From UBA920 sp038257015 (GTDB lineage Bacteria > Patescibacteriota > Doudnabacteria > UBA920), in contig JBBSJS010000014.1 in assembly GCA_038257015.1 (NCBI GenBank), forward strand, positions 1 through 20,752: a DNA stretch of 20,752 nt, read 5' to 3'. The notes beneath the pieces were generated by a model. The model was not told the origin of the DNA. It did no database searches and saw only the letters and a program-made list of their open reading frames with translations. Each line of letters starts with the position of its first letter. Within the stretch, counting starts at the first letter, position 1. Below, in pieces: positions 15,723-20,752 of this stretch. The position numbers and the translations under genes are program-made.

Positions 15723-15745
15723 GTAGTTTGGCAAGACTACTTTTT
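15723..15745 (+). terminator. Hairpin with T-run overlapping the uvrB 3' end
   Basis: GTAGT (15723-15727) pairs with ACTAC (15736-15740), followed by five T. It points rightward, against uvrB, so it would end a + strand RNA from the rpsT-uvrB gap. The stem is short. Confidence 0.45.
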
Positions 15746-17788
15746 GCCTTTTAGTCTTTTGATTTTGCCTATATCAGCAAGCTTGTCTCGAAGCTTGGCC
15801 GCCAGCTCAAATTCCAGGTTTTGAGAAGCCAGCTCCATGCGATCCTTTAATTCATCTATATAGAAGACTAGTTCTTCGCGATTTAAAACAGCTGGATTAA
15901 TATCGACATCCTCTGGTTCCGCGACTTCTTTCTTACTTCCTGCTAGACGGCTTTCCGCAATTTTCTTTTGGATACTTGCAGGAGTAATCCCGTGACTATC
16001 GTTATACTTCTCCTGAATTTTGCGACGACGAGTTGTTTCATCAATGGCGCGTTGCATTGAACCAGTAATTCTATCAGCATACATAATTACATGGCCGTTT
16101 AAGTGACGGGCAGCTCGTCCCATGATTTGCATAAATGCAGTTTCACTACGCAAGAAGCCTTCTTTGTCGGCATCTAAAATTGCTACCAGGGAAACTTCGG
16201 GTAAATCCAAACCTTCGCGCAATAAGTTAATGCCGATTATCACATCGTAAACCCCAAGTCGTAAGTCACGCAGAATTTCTAGTCTATCAAAAGTTTCTAC
16301 TTCCGAGTGCAGGTATTGAGCTTTAATTCCAGCTTCTTGAACATACTCTGTTAATTCTTCGGACATTCGTTTGGTTAGCGTTGTAATGATCACACGCTCT
16401 TTTTTTGCGACACGCTCTTTTACTTGAACAAGCAAATGGTCAACCTGATTTTTAATCGGTTGAATTTCAATTGTTGGATCAAGTAAGCCAGTCGGGCGAT
16501 TTAATTGCTCTATGACAACTTCTTTCCGCAAATCTTTTTTGATTATGTTTTTCTTTTTGTCAGTAATTAAATAATTTTCTTCTAAACTTTTTTTAATTTC
16601 ATATGGACCAGGAGTGGCAGATACAAAAACTGCTTGACCAATTCGACCTTCGAATTCATTAAATTTCAAAGGACGATTATCAAAAGCTGAAGGCAGGCGA
16701 AAGCCGTAATCGATTAAAGTATTTTTGCGGCTGCGGTCACCTTCGTACATGCCACCGATTTGAGGAACTGTTTGATGAGACTCATCCATAAATAGAAGAA
16801 AGTCGTCAGGAAAATAATCTAATAATGTTGACGGGGGACTTCCTGGCTCGCGCCCTTCCATGTGCCTCGAGTAGTTTTCAATACCAGCAACAAAGCCAGT
16901 GTTGGTTAGCATTTCTAAGTCAAAATTAGTACGTTGTTCCAGTCTGGCTGCTTCTAAAATTTTGCCTTGCCCACGCAGTTCGATTAACCTCGCATGTAAC
17001 TCTTCGCGAATTTGCTCGATAGCCGAAGGAAGTTTGTCTTCAGGTGTTACGAAGTGACGAGCTGGGAAAATAGTTACAGATTGTAGAGTTTCTAAAACTT
17101 CACCAGATATCATGTGTAGTCGTTCAAGTTTTTCTACTTCATCGCCAAAAAATTCTAAACGGAGAATTGTATCTTCGGAAGCCATAACAATTTCTATGGT
17201 GTCTCCTTGAGCGCGAAAAGTTCCACGCTTTAAATCGAAGTCGTTTCGTGAAAATTGCAAATCAGTTAAACGGCGCATTAGTTTGTCGCGCTTGAAGCTT
17301 TGTCCTGTTTTAATTTCCAAAGACAACTCCAGATAATTATCAGGGTTCCCTAAACCATAAATACAAGAAACTGATGCCACTATTAATACATCACGACGAG
17401 ACATCAATGAACTTGTCGCGGCGTTACGGAGTCTGTCGATTTCTTCGTTGATTTGAGTTTCTTTTTCTATAAATGTATCGGAGCGGGGAATATAAGCTTC
17501 TGGCTGATAGTAATCGTAATAAGATACAAAGTAGTGAATAGCATTGTCAGGAAAAAATTCTTCAAACTCTGAGGCCAGTTGCGCTGCCAAAGTTTTGTTG
17601 TGAACCATTACTAAAGTCGGTCGTTGCACTTCAGCGACAATATTGGCCATGGTAAAAGTTTTACCGCTACCAGTTACGCCAAGCAAAGTTTGGTGCTTGT
17701 AACCAGACTTCAAAGAAGCTAGTAATCCCTTGATTGCATTTGGTTGATCGCCTGCAGGTTGGTAATTGGTTTTGAGTTTGAATTCCAT
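15737..17788 (-). CDS. uvrB: Excinuclease ABC subunit B
   Basis: UvrB is the damage-verifying helicase-like subunit of nucleotide excision repair; it receives DNA from UvrA and recruits UvrC. I choose the ATG at 17788 (683 residues, MEFKLKTNYQPAGDQPNAI). A perfect TATAAT covers the upstream ATG at 17797 and would start the mRNA at 17788, and this start matches the family. Motifs are Walker A GVTGSGKTFT, the beta-hairpin YYDYYQPEAYIPRSDTFIEK, the DESH box (LLFMDESHQTVPQIGG), motif VI QIMGRAARH, and a C-terminal UVR domain (ELKDRMELASQNLEFELAAK) that contacts UvrC. The region upstream of 17797 does not resemble UvrB. UvrA and UvrC are not in the window. The transcript probably ends at 15564. 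Confidence 0.97.
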   Translation of the reverse strand: MEFKLKTNYQPAGDQPNAIKGLLASLKSGYKHQTLLGVTGSGKTFTMANIVAEVQRPTLVMVHNKTLAAQLASEFEEFFPDNAIHYFVSYYDYYQPEAYIPRSDTFIEKETQINEEIDRLRNAATSSLMSRRDVLIVASVSCIYGLGNPDNYLELSLEIKTGQSFKRDKLMRRLTDLQFSRNDFDLKRGTFRAQGDTIEIVMASEDTILRLEFFGDEVEKLERLHMISGEVLETLQSVTIFPARHFVTPEDKLPSAIEQIREELHARLIELRGQGKILEAARLEQRTNFDLEMLTNTGFVAGIENYSRHMEGREPGSPPSTLLDYFPDDFLLFMDESHQTVPQIGGMYEGDRSRKNTLIDYGFRLPSAFDNRPLKFNEFEGRIGQAVFVSATPGPYEIKKSLEENYLITDKKKNIIKKDLRKEVVIEQLNRPTGLLDPTIEIQPIKNQVDHLLVQVKERVAKKERVIITTLTKRMSEELTEYVQEAGIKAQYLHSEVETFDRLEILRDLRLGVYDVIIGINLLREGLDLPEVSLVAILDADKEGFLRSETAFMQIMGRAARHLNGHVIMYADRITGSMQRAIDETTRRRKIQEKYNDSHGITPASIQKKIAESRLAGSKKEVAEPEDVDINPAVLNREELVFYIDELKDRMELASQNLEFELAAKLRDKLADIGKIKRLKGKK

Positions 17789-17795
17789 AAACTTC

Positions 17796-17825
17796 ATTAT
17801 ATCTAAAAATTGAAATCTTTGCTCA
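17796..17825 (-). promoter_or_regulatory. uvrB promoter predicting a leaderless mRNA
   Basis: On the minus strand a perfect -10 TATAAT (17801-17796) has a partial -35 TGAGCA (17825-17820) at 18-base spacing. The start codon at 17788 begins 8 bases after the -10, so transcription would start at or within a base or two of the ATG. A terminator just upstream means uvrB needs a promoter here. Confidence 0.65.
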
Positions 17826-17831
17826 TAAAAT

Positions 17832-17853
17832 AAAAAGCCTTCACGGAGAAGGC
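17832..17853 (-). terminator. Terminator of the 95-residue membrane protein gene
   Basis: Read leftward, GCCTTC and GAAGGC form a 6-bp stem around a 5-base loop, followed by TTTTTATTTT. The TGA stop of the 95-residue gene lies at the foot of the stem and loop. Confidence 0.8.
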
Positions 17854-18128
17854 CTGTTGCTGAAAAGCGCAACGAGAACAATTGTCATTATAAATACTGG
17901 CCCAAACCAGTCCATTCCACCAACAGCATTGCTGGTCGGAGTTTTGTGTGCTGGTAAAACGATAACTTCCTTCACGGCAACCCCTTGGTATCTTTTCGCC
18001 AAAGGGTTAACGGAGGGTTTTTGTCTCCGAGTTTGCCGACCGATAGGTAATGGAAGTTTTATGTTAAAACCAAACCATTTTTTGCCACTAAGGTCGTGGT
18101 AATTTTTGCGCCACTTGGGGTTGAACAT
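17841..18128 (-). CDS. 95-residue single-span membrane protein of unknown function
   Basis: The ATG at 18128 follows a strong GGAGG (18137-18141) at 8-base spacing, and the gene has a recognisable promoter and its own terminator, so it is more than a chance ORF. The first 70 or so residues are basic and Pro-containing (KWRKNYHDLSGKKWFGFNIK near the start), with no signal peptide. One hydrophobic span, about WFGPVFIMTIVLVALF, lies at residues 74-89, leaving a five-residue tail. This is a tail-anchored layout: a positively charged cytoplasmic domain fixed by its C-terminus. It is the only gene here that ends in TGA. It lies divergent from the ABC transporter operon. No family is recognised. A + strand ORF in the same place (17857-18102) lacks such signals. 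Confidence 0.62.
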   Translation of the reverse strand: MFNPKWRKNYHDLSGKKWFGFNIKLPLPIGRQTRRQKPSVNPLAKRYQGVAVKEVIVLPAHKTPTSNAVGGMDWFGPVFIMTIVLVALFSNRPSP

Positions 18129-18147
18129 ACAAAAGTCCTCCTTAATC

Positions 18148-18177
18148 TGTATAGTACTGCTGAATGATGGTAAACAA
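18148..18177 (-). promoter_or_regulatory. Predicted promoter of the 95-residue protein gene
   Basis: On the minus strand -35 TTGTTT (18177-18172) and -10 TATACA (18153-18148) are 18 bases apart. The start would fall near 18141, very close to the GGAGG; a -10 TACTAT three bases upstream is an alternative. Confidence 0.4.
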
Positions 18178-18184
18178 ATTTAAC

Positions 18185-18212
18185 TTGATTGTAAAGAGTG
18201 AACTGCTATAAT
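18185..18212 (+). promoter_or_regulatory. ABC transporter operon promoter predicting a leaderless mRNA
   Basis: -35 TTGATT (18185-18190) and a perfect extended -10 TGC-TATAAT (-10 at 18207-18212) are 16 bases apart. Only 6 bases separate the -10 from ATG 18219, so the mRNA should begin at the start codon. Confidence 0.7.
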
Positions 18213-18218
18213 TGTCTA

Positions 18219-19166
18219 ATGAACACAGTTATAGTAGTTAAAAACCTAACCAGGTCTTATGCTTTACCCAAGCAAGACCAGAAAGATGGCCATAAAACCT
18301 TTCAGGCTGTTAAAGGAACTTCATTTGAAGTTTTTGAAGGTGAGGTTTTTGGTATTTTAGGACCTAACGGCGCGGGTAAGACTACAACACTGGAAATAAT
18401 CGAAGGGCTAAACAAGCAAACTAGTGGACAAGTTACCGTGTTGGGTTTGGATAACATAACTCATCGAGATGAAATTAAGAAGCGAATTGGCGTGCAACTA
18501 CAATCGAGTGAGTACATGAACTTGATGACTTTGGAAGAACTTTTAAAGCTGTTTGCCTCTCTTTACGGTCTTGATGCTGATGTTGATGAATTGCTTGGTT
18601 TTGTAAACTTACAAAGCAAGAAGTATTCCTTAGTGAAAGATTTATCTGGCGGCCAAAAGCAGCGCTTCACCCTGGCTTCGGCTTTAGTTAACAAACCACA
18701 AATTTTATTTCTTGACGAGCCAACTACAGGGCTCGACCCAAGAGCTCGTCGTGATGTTTGGGAGTTGGTAAAGAAAATTAATTCGCAGGGCACAACAGTT
18801 GTTCTAACAACTCATTACATGGAAGAAGCTGAGTATTTATGTGAACGAGTTGCGATTATGGACAACGGTACAATTTTGGCTATCGACGCACCTAAAAAAC
18901 TTATTGATGATTTATCTCACACAACCCAGATTTCATTTTTAACTAACGATAATCTTTCCGAAGATTTTTGGAAGGAAATTCCTGCCGTGGAAAAAGTGTT
19001 TAATTATCACCCAAAGGTTGTATTAGAAATTACAGACTTAGAAGCAGTGGGGGATGTTGTCAGAAAATTAAAATCAGAAAAAATTCATTTCAGTGGTTTG
19101 AATCTAAAAACTGCCAGCCTAGAAGATGTGTACTTGGATTTAACAGGTAAAATATTTGAGGACTAA
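18219..19166 (+). CDS. ABC-2 type transporter ATP-binding protein
   Basis: This is the 315-residue ATPase of an export-type ABC transporter of the CcmA/DrrA group. Motifs are Walker A GPNGAGKT (48-55), a Q-loop near Gln93-Gln95, signature LSGGQ (142-146), Walker B ILFLDEPTTGLDP (Asp166, Glu167) and the H-loop His199. A C-terminal extension of about 95 residues is common in this group. I take the ATG at 18219 rather than a GTG at 18198, because the promoter's TATAAT would lie inside the longer reading. The permease gene starts two bases after the stop. The substrate cannot be told from sequence, but a 39-residue peptide gene directly downstream is a candidate. Confidence 0.95.
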   Translation: MNTVIVVKNLTRSYALPKQDQKDGHKTFQAVKGTSFEVFEGEVFGILGPNGAGKTTTLEIIEGLNKQTSGQVTVLGLDNITHRDEIKKRIGVQLQSSEYMNLMTLEELLKLFASLYGLDADVDELLGFVNLQSKKYSLVKDLSGGQKQRFTLASALVNKPQILFLDEPTTGLDPRARRDVWELVKKINSQGTTVVLTTHYMEEAEYLCERVAIMDNGTILAIDAPKKLIDDLSHTTQISFLTNDNLSEDFWKEIPAVEKVFNYHPKVVLEITDLEAVGDVVRKLKSEKIHFSGLNLKTASLEDVYLDLTGKIFED

Positions 19167-19168
19167 TT

Positions 19169-19915
19169 ATGACCAGATCGTTTAACCAACTTTTTTTAAT
19201 GAACTTGCGATTGGTGTACCGCAACCGTGGTGGACTATTTTTCACTTTGGTAATGCCAACCATAATATTTATAGCGTTATCAATTTTACCGATTGGAAGA
19301 GTTCTGGGTGAAACCATCTCTTACTCCGATTATTTACTGCCCGGAATTATCGCCATGACTGTAATGCAAGGAGGGATTTATGGGTTAGCTTACTGGATGG
19401 TTGATATGAAGTCGCGCGGTGTTATAAAAAGATTTTTGGTGACCCCGATTAAACAACCGGAATTAATAATCAGCTTACTAGCATCGAGAGCATTGGTTTC
19501 TGTCGCCCAAGCCGTGTTTTTAACTTTAGTAGCGGCAACATTTTTTGGGTTCGCTTTAAGTTTTCAATTACTGCCTGCTGTGGTGATAATTCTTCTTGGC
19601 TCAGGAATTTTCCTGATGGTTGGATTATTAATTTCCATGATTGCCGATTCCTACGAAGCAGCAGCTCCGATAACAGCGGCTATCGGATTACCTTTAACAT
19701 TTTTGGGAAATATTTTCTTTCCAGTCTCCAGTTTGCCGGGATTCTTGGAAAAAGTTGCTAACGTTTTGCCCATAACTTACATGGCCGATGCGTTAAGAAT
19801 TATATTCTTGGAATCCGGAAGCTTGATGGACTTAGGCAAAGATTTGGGTGTTTTGCTGGCTTGGTTTGTAGTAATAATGGTAATTGTTCTCTGGAAATTC
19901 CGCTTAAAAGACTAA
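19169..19915 (+). CDS. ABC-2 type transporter permease
   Basis: The 248-residue integral membrane protein has six predicted spans at about residues 22-42, 57-80, 104-130, 135-160, 168-187 and 222-243. The conserved LLPGIIAMTVMQ segment and a late FFPVSSLPGFLEKVANVLPITYMADALR stretch mark the ABC-2 family. It should dimerise and work with the ATPase encoded just upstream. GAGG lies 8 bases before the ATG, inside the preceding gene, so translation may be helped by both a Shine-Dalgarno and coupling. No hairpin terminator separates it from the promoter at 19929, so the exporter transcript could run on into the 39-residue peptide gene. Confidence 0.93.
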   Translation: MTRSFNQLFLMNLRLVYRNRGGLFFTLVMPTIIFIALSILPIGRVLGETISYSDYLLPGIIAMTVMQGGIYGLAYWMVDMKSRGVIKRFLVTPIKQPELIISLLASRALVSVAQAVFLTLVAATFFGFALSFQLLPAVVIILLGSGIFLMVGLLISMIADSYEAAAPITAAIGLPLTFLGNIFFPVSSLPGFLEKVANVLPITYMADALRIIFLESGSLMDLGKDLGVLLAWFVVIMVIVLWKFRLKD

Positions 19916-19928
19916 CCTGAAAGCCTGC

Positions 19929-19957
19929 TTGACAAAAAGCTTATTTTCAAGTATAAT
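19929..19957 (+). promoter_or_regulatory. Perfect consensus promoter of the 39-residue peptide gene
   Basis: TTGACA (19929-19934), a 17-base spacer and TATAAT (19952-19957) match the sigma70/sigmaA consensus at every base. It is the strongest promoter in the window. Confidence 0.88.
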
Positions 19958-19978
19958 GGCAAAACTTGGAGGTGGCGA

Positions 19979-20098
19979 GTGAAATTACTGGTTGAGCTAG
20001 CGATCGATTTATGGGAATTGGGCTGGGCTTTAGTTGGGCTCATTTCCAACCTACACAAAATCATAGGAGAATTTATCTCAAACGTTCCCAAAGGTTAA
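19979..20098 (+). CDS. 39-residue amphipathic peptide, possible exported toxin/bacteriocin-like peptide
   Basis: A GTG start follows GGAGG (19968-19972) at 6-base spacing, downstream of a perfect promoter and upstream of a strong terminator, so the unit is built for high expression. The product begins MKLLVELAIDLWELGWALVG and continues LISNLHKIIGEFISNVPKG. Polar or small residues recur every 3-4 positions (2, 6, 10, 13, 17, 20, 24, 27, 31, 34, 38), as in one long amphipathic helix. There are two Trp, no Cys and a net charge of about -1. There is no signal peptide, as in phenol-soluble modulins and leaderless bacteriocins, which leave through ABC exporters; an ABC-2 exporter lies directly upstream. 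That role is inference. A membrane-bound regulator or a type I toxin-like peptide is possible too. Confidence 0.7.
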   Translation: MKLLVELAIDLWELGWALVGLISNLHKIIGEFISNVPKG

Positions 20099-20116
20099 AA
20101 CCAAGTGGGGACAATA

Positions 20117-20148
20117 AAAAAGCGTGTCGTTTAAACGGCACGCTTTTT
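20117..20148. terminator. Strong bidirectional terminator after the peptide gene
   Basis: Arms of 16 bases (20117-20132 and 20133-20148) are complementary except for one G-T wobble, with A5 and T5 ends. It ends the peptide transcript and, leftward, tsaB, whose TAA stop lies at the centre. Confidence 0.9.
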
Positions 20149-20532
20149 CTTTTTCAGCATGGTAATATTTGGCTTGGCTCCGTAGTGGAGGACCATTTCT
20201 TTTTTGTCTGGTAAGGATATTAGCTTGGTTAAGTTCGCTGGAATATGATTTTTCCGAATAGCGACTACAGGAATATGCAACGCAAAACCTAAAGCCTGTG
20301 AAAGAGAGGCCCCCACCCTAATACCAGTAAAAGATCCAGGACCAGAACAGACAACTACTTTTTGCACTGCTGTAATTGGAATTTTGTGGTGCTTTAAAAA
20401 CTTTTTCAAGTACTCATTAGTCTTATAGTTTTCATTAAAAGCAATTGAGGTAGTGAATTTTTTTATCGTACTTTTAGTTATTAACGCTAAGGTCAGGTTG
20501 TTAAAGTCGCTTGTGTCTATAAATAAAATCAT
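20131..20532 (-). CDS. tsaB: Short TsaB, t6A-complex scaffold subunit
   Basis: TsaB partners TsaD in tRNA threonylcarbamoylation. This protein is 133 residues, against roughly 220-230 in typical bacteria. It keeps the N-terminal ASKHA half: ILFIDTSDFNNLTLAL at the start, and the signature GPGSFTGIRVGASLSQALG (64-82) followed by IPVVAI. The C-terminal half is missing, replaced by a tail ending in Lys-Lys-Lys-Lys-Arg-Ala-Val. The stop lies in the centre of a strong terminator, so this is the natural end and not a frameshift. The ATG is 3 bases after the murE-like stop, in one operon, with no Shine-Dalgarno. TsaE at 7812-8234 is its ATPase partner. Confidence 0.87.
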   Translation of the reverse strand: MILFIDTSDFNNLTLALITKSTIKKFTTSIAFNENYKTNEYLKKFLKHHKIPITAVQKVVVCSGPGSFTGIRVGASLSQALGFALHIPVVAIRKNHIPANLTKLISLPDKKEMVLHYGAKPNITMLKKKKRAV

Positions 20533-20535
20533 AAG

Positions 20536-20752
20536 TTAATCAATTTGGTTTAAGAGTTCGGTGATTACTTTTCGTTCATCCCAATCAATTCGCTGGTTAT
20601 TTGGTAATACTAGAAATTGCTCCGAACCTTTCCCTGTAATCAGTAAGATATCATTTTTTTGAGCCATGCTCAACGCCGAAGCGATTGCGGTTTTCCTGTC
20701 CAAGACGATTTCATATTTTGAAAGCTTTCGTTGTGGGGTTGAGGTCGCCTCA
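20536..20752 (-). CDS. murE: Mur ligase C-terminal end, probably MurE (5' end outside window)
   Basis: Only the last 71 residues are visible. VLDRKTAIASALSMAQKNDI followed by LLITGKGSEQF matches the C-terminal domain of UDP-N-acetylmuramyl-tripeptide synthetase. The DR-x-x-AI and GKG(H/S)E motifs are typical of MurE, with Ser replacing the more common His. It would add the third residue of the peptidoglycan stem peptide, but the specificity motif lies outside the window. The stop is 3 bases before the tsaB start. MurE rather than MurF or another Mur ligase is likely but not certain. Confidence 0.75.
   Translation of the reverse strand, partial: EATSTPQRKLSKYEIVLDRKTAIASALSMAQKNDILLITGKGSEQFLVLPNNQRIDWDERKVITELLNQID

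Larger units (their letters stand above)
15550..15745. ncRNA. Candidate structured RNA in the rpsT-uvrB gap (strand unresolved)
   Basis: The 298-base gap 15439-15736 holds no convincing ORF. By my count 49 of 80 bases at 15571-15650 are G or C, against 15 of 60 at 15421-15480; local GC enrichment in AT-rich genomes often marks structured RNA. Visible hairpins are ACGC-AGGA-GCGT (15601-15612), GCGCAC with GTGCGC (15619-15641, inner GG-ATCA-CC) and ATGTCG with CGACAT (15671-15692). CCGGA (15641-15645) could pair with TCCGG (15717-15721). On the + strand a perfect TTGACA (15550-15555) and a terminator (15723-15745) frame it, with only a poor -10 (CCTAAT, 15574-15579). On the minus strand it would be the uvrB 3' untranslated region. 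No known RNA family is recognised. Confidence 0.35.

Noticed and set aside
15660..15736. SRP RNA or a coding gene on the minus strand (AAGGAGGAAG)
   Set aside because: The conserved SRP helix 8 context is absent, and no ATG, GTG or TTG follows the GGAGG at a usable distance.
17857..18102. 81-codon + strand ORF opposite the 95-residue gene
   Set aside because: No Shine-Dalgarno or promoter, while the minus-strand frame has GGAGG, a promoter and a terminator.
20011..20214. 67-codon + strand ORF after the ABC permease
   Set aside because: It runs through the strong terminator at 20117-20148 and into tsaB, and is out of frame with the 39-residue gene, which has the better start signals.
1..20752. 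Recoded TGA (Gly) as in some CPR lineages
   Set aside because: All long genes are intact without in-frame TGA, and the single TGA seen ends the 95-residue gene beside a terminator.
1..20752. CRISPR arrays, tRNA genes, transposases or prophage genes
   Set aside because: No regularly spaced repeats, no tRNA T-loop pattern in the gaps, and no transposase, integrase or phage structural motifs were seen.

Overview
The window is AT-rich chromosomal DNA that begins inside dnaA and ends inside a Mur ligase gene. Standard-code ORFs are tightly packed. The mix suggests a streamlined bacterium of the Patescibacteria/CPR type: dnaA-dnaN-recF, a type IV pilus assembly ATPase, a very short TsaB, an inactive-looking DHH protein, Shine-Dalgarno-poor housekeeping genes and apparently leaderless starts. 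That placement is inference; no rRNA or other lineage marker is present.

Layout. 1-3584: replication start region on the + strand (dnaA, partial; an origin-like spacer with DnaA boxes; dnaN; recF). 3629-4705: a GDP-mannose pyrophosphorylase. 4734-8234: a compact leftward operon in transcription order tsaE, a VanW-domain exported protein, ruvB, a 70-residue membrane protein and a PH-domain membrane protein. It diverges, from overlapping promoters, from an NrnA-like DHH protein whose metal-binding motifs are lost (8360-9517). 9590-11236: pilB. 11284-12276: a self-contained transcription unit for a secreted protein of unknown function, with unusual codon use. 12307-15438: polA, then convergent rpsT. 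15439-15736: a 298-base gap with GC-rich, foldable sequence. 15737-17788: uvrB, leftward. 17832-20148: an accessory-looking block with a divergent 95-residue single-span membrane protein, an ABC-2 exporter pair and a 39-residue amphipathic peptide gene in a near-ideal expression cassette. 20131-20752: a short tsaB and the 3' end of a MurE-like gene, leftward.

How it fits together. Most of the window is housekeeping: replication and repair (DnaA, DnaN, RecF, RuvB, Pol I, UvrB), t6A tRNA modification (TsaE, TsaB), envelope and surface (ManC, VanW protein, MurE, PilB) and translation (bS20). Against this stand three short units that each carry a consensus-like promoter, a real GGAGG Shine-Dalgarno and their own terminator: the secreted protein at 11380, the 95-residue protein at 17841 and the 39-residue peptide at 19979. 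Housekeeping genes almost all lack a Shine-Dalgarno, and at least two (uvrB, the ABC ATPase) have a perfect TATAAT placed so that the mRNA would begin at the start codon. The most promising unexplained system is the 39-residue peptide next to the ABC-2 exporter. It looks like a leaderless amphipathic peptide such as a phenol-soluble modulin or leaderless bacteriocin, but function is not proven by sequence.
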